In this document: one piece after another, positions 35,329-47,074 of the stretch
Layout of the letters: each line of letters opens with the position of its first letter
Numbering within the stretch: the first letter of the stretch is position 1
Source of the DNA: Escallonia rubra
Lineage: Eukaryota; Streptophyta; Magnoliopsida; Escalloniales; Escalloniaceae
Direction of reading: 5' to 3'
Length of the DNA: 64,000 nt
Assembly (NCBI GenBank): GCA_033065855.1
Contig: JAVXUO010002997.1
Location: 186,001 to 250,000 of the forward strand
The notes under the pieces: generated by a model
What the model was told of the DNA's origin: nothing
Databases searched by the model: none
Seen by the model: the letters and a program-made list of their open reading frames with translations, nothing else
Program-made: the position numbers and the translations under genes

Positions 35329-36898
35329 AACATACACCAAATCCAAGAACATGATTATATAATCAATAAAAGCTGACATGCGAGCATACAAATTGCATCT
35401 ACGTTGGATAAATGAAAAGAAAGAACATGTCACGTCTCCCTAACTAATAAGAAATGAGAGTTATCCCTTAATCACTCATGCGGCAACTCTGTCGGTAAGG
35501 CGCAACTGCACCCCCCATTCCACCAAACTAGGGGTGGCAATGGGCAGGTTGGGTAAAAAAAACCACGGGTCCAATCCAAATCTGACCCAGCCGGGTTTAC
35601 GGTTGACACTGATCGGGTCAAAACGGGTTGTGCTGTGAAACCGACCCAACCCATCCATTTTTCTTTTTTTGGCTTTTTTTTTTTCTTTTTTCTAAAGGCA
35701 ATTACTGTAGTCACTGAATATATATTTCTCATTCTCAACATATTAAAAATTGTAAAAGCTAATAAATACATATTGCAAATTAAATCTACTACTACGGCTG
35801 CCCTTTTGAACAAACACAAGAACTAAACTAAAACAAGTTTTAAGGATCAGCATTCTTCTCTTTTGAAGATTACAAAATAAAAAAAGTAGCATCTACTAAA
35901 AGCATTTCGAAGCTATTCCATCACTATTTAAACATTATTATTGTCCTCAAATACATCATAGACCAGTCAAGGCTCGCAATATTTTCACCTCCCTTCTCAC
36001 GTCCTCAAATGTAATACGGAGTAGGTGTTATCGGGCAACAACGAATAGCACCACAAGTTACATACTTGCAAGCAAGGGATGTAACTGGCAGTACATGCTT
36101 GTAACAGTTAGAAGAGATCTAAATCAAGTTCAATTACAACAGGAAAAAGCAAATAACCACGATAACGCAACTTGTTAAGCCAAGGGAACTATCTCACTGC
36201 AAAGAACATCGAAGCAAAGACACTCTTCAGTTACCAAGCTCAATAGACAAAATTGTAATCAGAAAGCTTTGACAAAGTTGAAGGAGATGCTTGATCAAAA
36301 ACTTGGCATTAAACCATAGATTCCCTTTTTTCTTTCTGCTGAACTAGAAACCGAACAGAAATGAAAATGCTATCCTGGCAAGTTGCCATCAGTACAGTCA
36401 TCTTTTTGCAAAGATGATTGGAACAACAATACAAGATAGGAGCTAAAATGCAGCAATAGTGTATACTTGTATGGAAAATGCTTTAATCAGCAACAATCCG
36501 GATCAAGATTTCTGACTTCTCAACTTTCTATATTAATCAGCTTAGCTTAACCAAGTTTCTCTTTCTATTATATTTACCAAGTATGGAGTATTATTTGCAT
36601 CTGAGGCCCTGACTTTGTAAAATATATCCTGCTGAAATCCATGGTGTGCTATACTGCTCATCCTTCTCCTTCACACCCTCATGGGCCTCATTTCCCATAC
36701 CAACCTGACTGTCTTTGTGCAGGAATTATTTTCTTTCCACTACATTACACTCCATAATCCTATCTCGTTGTTGCTCTCTTGAATTTACTATTATTATCAC
36801 ACACCTTTAATGATGACTGTGTTGCATATATAATCATCAATATCCATGCGTCTACCATCTCAACAACACATCTGGCACGTGAGTTGTTCATAAACTGC

Positions 36899-37293
36899 AA
36901 ATTTGTACGGCAGTGATAGTACAAACATATCAAACAAAAAATACAAGTAATTGTTTCTTCATATTATTCTGAGACTTCTGGCTAGCATACAGTCTAAAAG
37001 TGAAGAGTAAATAGACTACTGCAGTAAAATTGACTCAGGAAGGTTACCAAATAAACAGCTAAATCATGATGTCCAGCTTCAGCATTGGCCATAAACAGCT
37101 AAATTTGTACGGCAGTGATAGTACAAACATATCAAACAGAAAATACAAGTAATTGTTTCTTCATATTATTCTGAGACTTCTGGCTAGCATACAGTCTAAA
37201 AGTGAAGAGTAAATAGACTACTGCAGTAAAATTGACTCAGGAAGGTTACCAAATAAACAGCTAAATCATGATGTACAGCTTCAGCATTGGCCA
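36899..37293. repeat. 202-bp tandem duplication, nearly identical copies
   Basis: The block starting AAATTTGTACGGCAGTGATA at 36899 recurs at 37101 and runs through CAGCATTGGCCA in both copies, with only about two differences visible. This suggests a young duplication. It lies in the long intron between the likely non-coding first exon of LST8 and the start codon. Confidence 0.85.
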
Positions 37294-37998
37294 GAGAACG
37301 AACTCACTCTTGCAGGATAGCCAAGAAAAGAAACATTCCATATGCTCAACAAACTCAGAAGCACCAGCGGCAAATAGCAAAATCACTGAATGCTGCCAGA
37401 ATTTGCTAGCAAATTAAAAATTAGAATAAGCATTCCAGATTGCAGAAGGTTAGCATTCTGGATAAGCCAACATCAATTCAAGGTTGTTCACAAACGAGCA
37501 ATCGCAACAAGAAAAGTGACACACTTGTGTTCATATTCCAATGTTAAAGCCATAGAGCATCAATCTGCATCCAGATAGCTTAGCTTTGCACAACCAGACA
37601 TCTCCAAATCAATTACATTTTTCCTCCCTTCTTAGATAGTTTGACAGACCTTTATTCTATACTAATGTACCTGTTTCGGGGCACAGGGATTTTTCACATG
37701 TGCTCAAGGAATGTCAAGCAGGCCATTCAGTAGAAACTAGCAACAAGAGTAACTGATGCCAATGACAGATGTCTACAGAAAGATCTCTACCAATTCATGA
37801 GACCCTGACCCAAGAGGGTTTTTACAAATCTCCCTTAACCACGACAAGTGAACTCAATAAACATCGCTCGCGTATTCAAAACTTGCAAAATCTGGTCACC
37901 AAACTGGTGTAGTTTGCGACCCTGAAGAAAGCCTAATCAATTTCATACCAACTGATAGCTGTGAGGTGCCACTAACTGCGGGCAGAGAGAAACAATAC

Positions 37999-38235
37999 CT
38001 GATAGAAGAGAAAGATTTCGAAGCGGAGAAAATGGGAATGAAGGCTGCCGGCGACCGAGAGAGGCTCTGCCAGATGGTGGTGGTTGTGACGGTCGAAGGC
38101 GCCGCTTGGATATAGAACCAACGGGCGTGCTGGCGACGAAGAGAGGAGCGGTCGGCGACGGAGAGAGGGACTGCCGGTCTAGGTTCTCACGGCGACGAAG
38201 AGATCTGTTGGGACGGTCGAAGTGTCGACTGTTGA
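37999..38235 (-). other. LST8: Likely non-coding first exon of LST8
   Basis: Pyrimidine-rich, TCTC-containing minus-strand sequence typical of plant 5' UTRs ends at CTATCAG followed by GTATTG, a good splice donor at 37998. It lies 2.7 kb upstream of the start codon in the right orientation. Immediately upstream, at 38247, begins the copia relic copy B. The promoter must therefore lie within or next to retrotransposon sequence unless transcription starts inside this exon. An open frame here is Pro/Ser-rich and not protein-like. Confidence 0.5.
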
Positions 38236-39481
38236 TTTCCAGACATCGACATTTATTTGATGCATCACCTATACAATGAGTTCGTTCCCAGGACAGCACA
38301 CATACACCTTAAAATGATGAATTCCATACGAGGTCATTGGAACAAACTTAAAAATCCACGCTTGTCGGCGTTTGCCATCACGAATTAATCTTGCAAAAAA
38401 AGCCCCCAGATCGCTACCGCCTAATAAGATGCCATCAATATACAATACCATGAAATTAAAGTTGGCCCCACTGATCTTGAGATAGATACATTCCTCCACT
38501 CTATTTTTTTGAAAACTAACTCATAACTTCATAAAACTTCACATGACATTATCACAAAGCTTGCTTTAAATCATAAACAGACATTTCATATAGATGCTCG
38601 TAACGTTCAGGCTGGACCATTTTCATATAGATATTCATTTAAAAAAATAATAATAACGGGTTTGAAATCCATTCGATGCAACTCCAAGTGAAAAAAAGCA
38701 GTCAAAAGTCAAGAATATCCTGAGTAAATCTTTAGCAGTGACCTCAGAAAAAGTCCATTCTCTTTGTAATCATGGACTTCCTTCTTATTAAACTTGTAAC
38801 AACTAATCTAGTCGTATGTATATTACTATTGTCTTGAGAGTCACGTTTAGTTTTAAAAACTTATTTTCAACCAACAGCCTCAAACCTTCGAAGCAACTCT
38901 CGACAGTTAACTGCGTTTCTAATTCACATGACCAGCATCACCACCAACATAAAATTTATTCTCCTGAAGGTGGACAACAAAATTAGTAGGTACAACCGGT
39001 CGTCGAGTCCGTTGAGACCATCTCATTGGTCTTTAAGTTCGTTGAGACCAGCTCATTGTTGTGTATGTCTAGCTCTGCAAGACTATTAGGTACTTGTTCA
39101 GCACTAACTGCCTCAACATGTTCATGTGCAACATCAATACAAGCAACAATAACAAAAATGGTGGTACTACATGATCACTAGGGGTGCGGGATCACACTCT
39201 TCTCAAACTTATGAAGTACTTTCGATTTTTCACTATAAGGTAAATATAACAACAACGGGAAAAATCGTGAAAAAAAAACTTATGAAATATCGTTCATTGC
39301 AAATTATGAGAATGGTGAAGGGTCCGCAATATCCGTATGAATAATTTCTAACAAGTCCAAACTCCTAGTAGCCTCCTTCTCACTATTCTTATTTGTTTGC
39401 ACTTGAGTAGAATAATTTAGTGGTTGAAAGATGTCATCTTGCAACCTTTCTATTCTTTTTCGAGATATACGACCTAGACGT

Positions 39482-41605
39482 TGATGCCAAGGAAAGTGGG
39501 TTCGTACCTATGTGGAGGTGCCACAAAGGCTGCAGTCCGAGTCAACTTCCAGATGTACAAAGTGAGAGACAGTGAGGGTGGACTGTGGAATAAGGGCAGA
39601 GAGCAAGGCTTCCCAAACAGGCCGTGAGGGATGGCAGTACTACCGAGACAAGGTTGAGACGAACAGGGCTGGCAGTCGACAGTCCAAGTCAAGGTCCCAG
39701 TCAGGGTCCAATACTACGGTCCAATGTTATGTCCAATTTGTGTTTATCTCTCTAGAATCCAAGAGCTCTCAAATTCTAGAGTGAGAAAGTGATTTTGTAA
39801 GCATGAACCAAAGTCCTTGAATAAGTCATAAAGTCCACTATTTATAGGAAACTAAATGCATGTGTCATCAAGTGTCACATGTCGTCCCCTGGGAGTGACA
39901 TGTCACCAAGGGGTCCAAAGATATCGGTTCTATGTTGGACTGTCGGTTCCCAAATTTGCGCTACCTGCCCCACACAACATCGCTCTACCTGTCTGAGAAG
40001 AGTGACCACACCGTGATAGCATGATCAAAGTAAGTCTGTTGCCCCAGCTACTGGTCCAAGCCCTTACTGAATCCCACAAGGTGCGTCAATAGACCCGTAG
40101 AGAACCTGACAGCGGTGAGGGTTGCCCCTATAGCCAACGCCAAGTGGACTAGGAGCGATACCCTCCAAAGACTTGTTCCCGTTTCGGAGTGACCAAGGGG
40201 TCATCGTCCAGGGGGCGCCGATGATCACCGGTAACGTGAGTGGATATGGTCACAGCTCAGTGCCTAGTGTCATGTAAGTCACCCCAGGCAGCAATAACTT
40301 TGTGGTAACGAGCCTATCCCACTGCAAAGGATCCTCGTGCCGGAGCACTACGAGTGGAGCCCCTCGAAATACGGCATACTCCGGAGAGTGGGTCAAAGCA
40401 TGTTCCACGTCCACAGTGGGGGTGCATGGTGTGGTGCCCGGAGGCCTGTAACATGATTGTGGCGTGTGGACGCGATGCCAACGGCATGAAACAATACCTG
40501 GTGCCGGGGGCACATGTCATGAAATTGGCGTACGGGCATGGCGATGACTGTCACGGAGACGGTGCATGGGCACGCGTCGTCTTGGAGACGGGGGCGTGAG
40601 TCGAGTGTGTATGTTGTACCAAAATAATAAATGCAATCTTTAGCAGTGACAAAGTTGGGAGTGATGGTACACGGCCGTCGGTGAAGGGTCACTTGGTGGT
40701 AGCGCGCGACTTGGGGTGACGGGCATCGCGGAGGCAGTGCGCGGCCGCGGGTGACGGACGATGGACGACGCAAGGTTGTTGTGCGAGCATTGGTAAGCAT
40801 CACGAAGACGCAAAAACCCGTGAAGACAAGTGCACGTGGAAAGGGAGGCCGAAGGCCGAACTTTGGGGGAAGGCCAAGGCCAACCCCCATGGGAGGCCGA
40901 GGCCGACCCTAGGGGGTGGCCAAGGCCAAGGCCTTACCTCAAAGAGGAGGCCAAGGCCACTTCCCCTTTTTTAGTGGTTTTCGGGCACGCCGACGGTTGG
41001 TGTTTTGGTGGACAATGAGGAGTTGGGTAGTCGAGGTACAACGAGCGTGTTGCCATGAGTCGTACCCACGTAATGAACAAGGTGCCAAAGTCACACACGA
41101 GGTGTACGAAAGCGAAAAATGCACGAAAAGGACATTACGCGAGAAGTGAGTAATTGGGGGGGGGGGGGGGGAAGGCCACGGCCAAACCCCATGGGAGGCC
41201 GAGGCCGACCCCATAGGCAAGGGGGAGGCCGAGGCCGACCCCATAGGCAAGGGAGAGGCCGAGGCCGACCCCATGGGGTAGGCCAAGGCCGACCCCATGG
41301 GGTAGGCCAAGGCCTTTGCCTTTTGACCCCGTTGCTCCGGTTGCGCCGTCGGCCAATGTTTTTGGTGAAAAGGTGTTCGGGTGGTCGTGGCGTGACGATC
41401 GTGCTACCGTTAGTCACGCTGACGTACAAGATTTGGCACCTAACTCGCGCACGAGGCATGCGAAGGAAAAAATACACGTGATTTGGGCATGCGCACTTTG
41501 ACTGACTCGATGCGTTGAAAAATTGACCATTGAATGTGTCAACGTGTTTGCGCGAAGTGGGGCCCCTAGTGGGCCCTTGGGTCCGACCAAGATAGGTTGG
41601 AAACA
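39482..41605 (-). mobile_element. Solo LTR (2124 bp) in copia relic copy B
   Basis: The insertion starts TGATGCC and ends GGAAACA, giving TG...CA ends. The flanks GACGT (39477-39481) and GACAT (41606-41610) look like a 5-bp target duplication with one change. Comparison with copy A shows that this segment is absent there, which fixes the insertion independently. A minus-strand TATA box CCTATAAATAG at about 39838-39848 sets the orientation. No internal domain is present, so it is a solo LTR left by LTR-LTR recombination. It is GC-rich with GGCCGAGGCC repeats. Confidence 0.75.
40838..41312 (+). repeat. GGCCAAGGCC / GGCCGAGGCC minisatellite inside the solo LTR
   Basis: Units such as GAGGCCGAGGCCGACCCCAT (about 24-32 bp) recur at 41185-41312 and more loosely at 40838-40965. 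A run of 16 G (41156-41171) separates the blocks. The open frames across it are repeat artefacts. Confidence 0.75.
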
Positions 41606-42045
41606 GACATTCATCAAGGTATTTGTAAGGGTTAAATGATCTAATAAGGTATTGCTAAAGCAGAAGCAAAAGTACGTAAGGAAGGAATAATCTAGTGAAA
41701 TAGACTCTAAACCCCTAGATCAAAAGGAGATGTAAAAAATAACCCTTACCGACTAACAAACACCCGACTCTTCAATTTTGGCCACATAATTTACCTCCTT
41801 AAACTTAGTGTTATCCTAAAGCGTTCAGCGTCCTTGGAATGATAGCACTCTAAAAAATTTAATCTCTTTTGGCACGTTAGGAAGCACCTTGAACCGACCA
41901 AACTTAGGAAAAAGAGATTTCACGGTAAGTTAAACACAGGTAGGCTTCAAGGGGATTAAGTTTCATGGATTAAATGTTCTCATCTTCATCAAAAGGCGAT
42001 GAATGTTGCACCACTACTGGTAAGATTAGTGTTCAGCTAACCTAA

Positions 42046-42900
42046 TGTGATATCCTGGGGAAAAAAAAATAGGGGGGGGTATTATTTTATTAATTAATTA
42101 ATCTAACCATGGATTAGATTGATTAAGAGGTGCAATTTTTATCAAGTAGCGTTATATGGGTGATAATTAAGTGTTAGGGAGCTAAAGGAGGGGTTACTAT
42201 GGCCTTGAGGGTTAAAATGCAATTTTTGAAAAGTTAGGGGGCAAAATGTAATTTTGAAAACTATGGTGAACGGGATGCATATGCTATTAAGTAGCGTCAT
42301 TCTGATGACGAGTGGATGTTAGGAAGTGAAATGAGGGGTTAGGGTGATTTTGGGGTCAAGTGGTAATTTTCCAAAGTTGAAGGGCCAAAATGCAATTTTG
42401 AAAAATTGAAAGGGCTAAAGTACAAATTTTGAAAGTTTGCAAAATGTGTCACAATTTCGGAAAATCAGACCATGCACGGTGGCCACCTCCTGGTTGTATT
42501 TAATTGACTTAGGGTTGGAAATTATAGAATATTTGGGATAAGATTTAATGAGGCTAAATATAAAAGAGAAACTTTGGGGTAGAAAATAGAAATAAGAGAA
42601 ATTCAAGAACAAGTCTGAAGAACACGAGCAGAACAGAGGAACATCGGGGTATGATTTTGAACCCTAAATTTTGAAAGATTGTGAGAATTTGGTTGAAATC
42701 TGGTTGAACATAGTTTTCTTGCCAACGCGATCTGGCCATTTATCTGTGATTTATGGACGGTCCAGATTAAATCTTCTCCCTCAATAGTACTAAATAACCC
42801 TAGTACTTTAACAACTTTAGAAAAATATTATTTTATGCACCCTAATACTTTATCACATACAATATAAACTATAAAGTTATTTCAGGATATAATGCTACTT
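42046..42900 (+). repeat. Probable further LTR insertion (end uncertain)
   Basis: Homology with copia copy A stops exactly at 42045. The following bases, TGTGATATCCTGGGG, look like an LTR start. Later there are repeated GGGCAAAATG-AATTTTGAAA motifs (42200-42430) and a candidate TATA box (CTAAATATAAAAGAG, about 42552). The right end and target duplication were not identified. Confidence 0.45.
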
Positions 42901-43275
42901 ATAGAGATGCTACTCTTGGTTCTTGAATGTACGTCCGCCATGCTTCTTCTGTTGCTTTTCGATATCCAAGCTTTTTCACCCGGTGGACACAGCTCGTTGC
43001 CTTACGTTTCTCAGATTTGGCTAATGGTTATTATCAAACACTCTCAAACTTTCAGGATATTGGTTTGAAAAATGCAATAGAAGACATAGTACTAAAATCA
43101 ATACCTTTTTATTTTAACTGGAAAGGAAATATTACATAGGGGCAATAGAAATGAATGGTTCCTTCTATTGTTGTACAAACTAAATCTTAGCACACTTCAC
43201 ACTCTTAGACTACTTCACATTCTTACACACTTTACACTCTCTCATACCTCTTCTACCTTCTAGCTCTTACTTCTA

Positions 43276-43290
43276 CCATTTTTATAGATT
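43276..43290 (-). promoter_or_regulatory. Candidate TATA box of the pararetrovirus
   Basis: The minus strand has ATCTATAAAAATGG shortly after the last viral ORF. In caulimoviruses the pregenomic RNA promoter sits in the intergenic region downstream of the last ORF. Only position and motif support this. Confidence 0.35.
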
Positions 43291-43401
43291 AAAAGATCAG
43301 GCACATAGGATTCTTCAATAGTGAAAATCCTCTATTATTTTTTGTAAGGTCTTTTTTTTTATTGTGGCAGACATCTGTCTTCTTTTTCCAACTTGGTTTT
43401 G

Positions 43402-44184
43402 TCATTTTTTGCTGGCCATTATGTTTATTTCAATCATGGCTATCCTATGATCCCGCACCTTCTTGTACAGCTCAAAAGTTTGGCCAGACAAATCAGGTTT
43501 TTCTTTTCCTTGGCTGTTGAATTGTTCATAGAATTTGATTATCTGATCTTGACCCTGTTTGGAGGGCTCTATGGATACTCTACACCACTTCAGGATTACT
43601 ATCATTCATCCGGCATAAAAACATGCTTCTATGGGATCGGCTACCATGTTTTTAATGGTTGCATGAACACAACTGATGCTTTCAATCTTGTCTTTCTCCG
43701 GACTATACGTGTTCCATAGCTCATCCTTGTGCGGTCGGTAGAAATTCATTAACTTTTTATTAGCGAATCGATAAATGAACCAAATCTTGTATGGTTGGTA
43801 GAATTTGGTTTCCTTTTTTTCTGCTAGTGTTGACAGTATTTGGACTGTGATAATCTGTCGATTGAATCCCATAACTCCAAGAGCATATCGAACTATACCT
43901 GAGAGACTATCGATGAGTTGATAATCATCTCGATTTATTTCGAATATGTCTACGAGTCCATGTTCAATCCATTTACGATCAACCTTGTCTGATGGTAATG
44001 TGAGGCTTGGCCATCCATAATCCCCATTCAGGAATGTTTTTATTTCTGGTTTGCGAATGATCTCTTCGTGTTCATTCTCTTTCCTGGCTAGTTCTTTTAT
44101 TTTTGTAGTGATATCAGCTGGGAGCAATGATTCTAGTTCTTCTAGTAATCGAATTCTTTCTTCCTTTTCTTGTAAGACTATCAT
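43402..44184 (-). pseudogene. Pararetrovirus downstream ORF, possible transactivator/inclusion-body-like protein
   Basis: Two consecutive frames (44184-43606 and 43605-43402) are separated by one in-frame stop and together give about 260 residues. The beginning is charged and coiled-coil-like (LQEKEERIRLLEELESLL). The middle has YGWPSLTLPSDKVDRKW and an aromatic-rich segment. The place after the polymerase matches the translational transactivator (ORF VI) of several genera, but I do not recognise a diagnostic motif. It could be another genus-specific protein. Confidence 0.5.
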
Positions 44185-44639
44185 TCCTTCTTCATCGTTT
44201 ATATTAAGCCTTTCTTTTAAGTGCTTAACATAATCAGTTAATTGACTAAGGGTTCTCTGTAACTCTTTCCGGTAATTTTCTCTCAGATAATGCTAGACAT
44301 TTCCAAAGAGATTTTTACTCTCTTCACATAACCCAGGATCATAAAATTATTTTATTTTATTATCATTGGTTTGTATGGTAGCATTTTGCTTTGAAGTTTT
44401 TTCATCTTCGTCAGTTGCCACTTTTCTTTTTAGATCCTTGTTATTAGGAGAATAATTTTTATTTTCTTGCCCACTTGTTTAGGGTGCCTTGATGTCGATG
44501 TTTCAGCCTTACTCTTTTTATTCAAAAAACTTATGCATTGGTTTTGAACGCTTAGTTTGTATTATCTTGTTTTAAGGCTTTCGGGTTGGTAGTTCCAACC
44601 ATCCTCTTCCGCTACTGGGGGAGGATTTGTGAGTGATAA

Positions 44640-45250
44640 AGAACTGTCCTATTTCTTCTTAGGGTAAGTGACGTAGTAATCAAATTTTCCTGATGGTTCT
44701 CCCAGTAGACCGACTTCAGGATCTCCTGCTTCATACCTTTCTTTTAAGGCCTTTTGAGTAGTCTTTTTTGGGGTAACAACAACTCCCTGCATCATAAAGC
44801 ATAATTTCCTGGTTAGGCTATCTGCAAGTGCATTTTTGGCTGATGAGATGTATTCTACATCAAAAGTATAATAGTTGAACCATTGTTGCTAGCAATAAAG
44901 TCTTGTTTGACTAACATCTCTTAGATCTCTTTTGAGGAAAGTTTTAAAACACATATTATCTGTTCTGATAAGAAAGTGTTCTGAAACTAGAAATATGTAA
45001 GATTTTATGCCACGTTTTATAGATAAAAAATATTTTTCGTTTATGTGATACCGAGTTTCTGCATCCTTAAAGGTTCCACTCCAATATCCTCACAGCTGTT
45101 CTTTAACTTGATTAGAGGGTATTGCTTTTAATACTGCACCCCAACAATTTTCAGAAGCGTCAGTTTCTATAACTAACTTGTCTCCTTGTTTAGGCATGCT
45201 TAATTTTGGCAGGGTTTTTACCTGACCTTTTATCCATAGAACATTTTGGG
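44640..45250 (-). pseudogene. Pararetrovirus RNase H region, decayed
   Basis: Pieces in shifting frames on the minus strand after the reverse transcriptase resemble a caulimovirus RNase H: an early TDAS-type segment near 45165, an RTDN-type box near 44960 and an N-A-L-A-D-like end near 44830. Many stops are present. It would remove RNA template during reverse transcription. Confidence 0.65.
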
Positions 45251-45254
45251 TATC

Positions 45255-46150
45255 TTCATCTTCTCATATCCATTTTCCTTTTCTAAGTTTTTTACTTAAG
45301 GTTTCTGTTAGGTTTGATAAATGAGGGATGGATTTCCTCGCTTAATCTAACAACCCAAAAAACCTTTGAAGTTGTTTTACATCATTGATTTGTTTTGGAA
45401 ATACCTTTACTTTTTCAGCTATGTGATCTTGAAGGAAAATTTTTCTACTGTTTTCTATTCTCAATCCTAGAAAGTTAATGGTCGTTTGTTCCCATTCACA
45501 TTTCTTTTTTGATAGTACTAATCCATGGTCAATGAATTCTTGTGCTATCTTTTTTTAGATGATTTCTATGTTCTTCTCTGGTCTTTGAGAATACTAATAT
45601 GTCATCTATGTACACCACATAGTAATCTCCGAGCTTTCTAAAAATGTTATCCATCCTTCTTTGGAATTAAGCCGGAGCATTTTCAATTTGAATGGTAATA
45701 TCGTTCATTCATAGTGCCCTTGTGGTGCCCTAAAGGTAGGTAATGGAATTGATGATTCTTTCATTTTGATTTGCCAAAATTCGCTTTTTAAATCAAACTT
45801 CGAGAAAAAGTTGGCTAGCTGTATTTTGTTTATCAGCATATCCTTGGTTGGAAAATTATAGCCATCTTTGATTATTGCTGTGTTTAAAGCTCTATAGTCT
45901 ATGACTAATCTGGCTTTTCATTTAGCCTATTCCGCATGATTTTTTTACCATGAAAGCCGGACTTGAATGAGGACTCTCACTGGGTCTTATTAATCGTTGT
46001 TTTAGTATTTCATGAATCTGTCGTTCAAATTTCTGAACCATCTCAAGACTATGTTACATTGGTTTTACGTTAACCACATAATCTTTATCCTTGAGGGTCA
46101 ATGTTGCCCAATGTTTATCCCTTTCCCATAAATTTAGCGGGCCGGGTCAT
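45255..46150 (-). pseudogene. Pararetrovirus reverse transcriptase, decayed
   Basis: The catalytic YIDD box lies at 45601-45612 in the context VVYIDDILVFSKTREEH. Upstream in shifted frames lie a R-P-S-x-S-P-H-S-S-P-A-F box (about 45985-45950) and a F-K-x-x-F-W-region equivalent near 45800, as in Caulimoviridae and Ty3-like polymerases. The absence of an integrase downstream, and the linked coat and movement genes, make this a pararetrovirus and not a Ty3 element. Numerous stops. Confidence 0.85.
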
Positions 46151-46304
46151 CACTAAAATTATTTTATAATATTTTTTTATACTATCAAGACTAGGAATTT
46201 CTTTTCCTTGTTTGCATTGATAACGTTGGTTTATTATTTTAACCCAACTGTCATTTTCTTTGATTACTTATTCGGTAAGTAATTCTTCCTTGATTACTTC
46301 TTCT

Positions 46305-46714
46305 TCACGTAACCTTTTCCATGAGTCTTTTTTTGTTCTTTTTAGCTTGTTTGAGGAAAGCATTTCCTATTAGAAAATCATCATCTAATGAGTCGAATTG
46401 GATTACTCGCTCTATAATAAACTGTTTTCCATTTATTATGACCGGAATATCATATGCTTCATATTTTGGTTCGAACTCATCGTCATTTGCCATTCGCATG
46501 TTCATGAGTTGATCTATTTCGATCCAATTTTCAGAGGGTAAAATTCATGGTGTGCCAGGCAATAGGATGCTCCAGTATCTACTAAAGCATCTATTTTAAA
46601 AGGGTTATAACCCTGGAAGTCAAAACTTAATTTTATATAAGAATTGTTTGGCCTTACCGCCATCCGTTTATTATTCCTTTTTTCGGACCTTCTTTTACCT
46701 TTGATAATACTCAT
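46305..46714 (-). pseudogene. Pararetrovirus aspartic protease
   Basis: The active-site box ALVDTGASYC lies at 46550-46590 (DTGAS codons at 46565-46579), intact at the residue level. The following 46505-46305 frame contains the second half, with DDDFLIGNAFL, equivalent to the I-G-x-x-F/W flap-distal motif. One stop between the two parts breaks the gene. It would mature the viral polyprotein. Confidence 0.85.
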
Positions 46715-46744
46715 AATGTTTTGAATACCCTTTTCAAGCTCATC

Positions 46745-47074
46745 TCATGTCAAGCCTTTTTCTTTAAGCTTCTTCTTGACAGTGTCATTTACTGATGTTG
46801 TGGTCATTACATGTATGGTTTCTACACGCGATGACATGATTCGTCTGATTGGAATGGTAACTATTTCGTACCCTATGATGTCTTCATCAGAACTTTCTTC
46901 TTCTTTGATAGCTTCTTCTACCATTTTTTCCTTTCCTTTGCCTTTTAGATTTGTAGATGTGGAAAATATTGAAGAGACAAAATGTCTCATTGGTTCTTCG
47001 AGGATAACAACACCTTTCTTTTCCCTAATCTGCATTTGTTCTAGTTGTTTACTAGCTAATCCTTCTCTTATCAC
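46745..47074 (-). pseudogene. Linker region between movement protein and protease
   Basis: An open frame of about 109 codons, rich in Glu, Lys and Ser (KGKGKEKMVEEAIKEEESSDE). No recognised domain. It is contiguous with the flanking viral parts but in a different frame from the movement protein. Confidence 0.5.

Larger units (their letters stand above)
38247..42045 (-). pseudogene. Ty1/copia relic, copy B, split by a solo LTR
   Basis: The sequence is homologous to copy A: 38247-39481 matches about 12680-14345, and 41611-42045 matches about 14347-14811, with the solo LTR between. The RT block LYIDGILLGGSDL lies near 38440, again with D-D changed to D-G, as in copy A. The linker and gag-pre-integrase parts are decayed. 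The shared D-to-G change suggests both derive from an already defective parent or from one duplicated segment. The left edge at 38247 lies within pol, so the copy is truncated there. Confidence 0.8.

Noticed and set aside
40250-41501. Many overlapping frames of 60-165 codons on both strands
   Set aside because: They lie in a GC-rich solo LTR with GGCCGAGGCC minisatellite. Repeat translation explains them.
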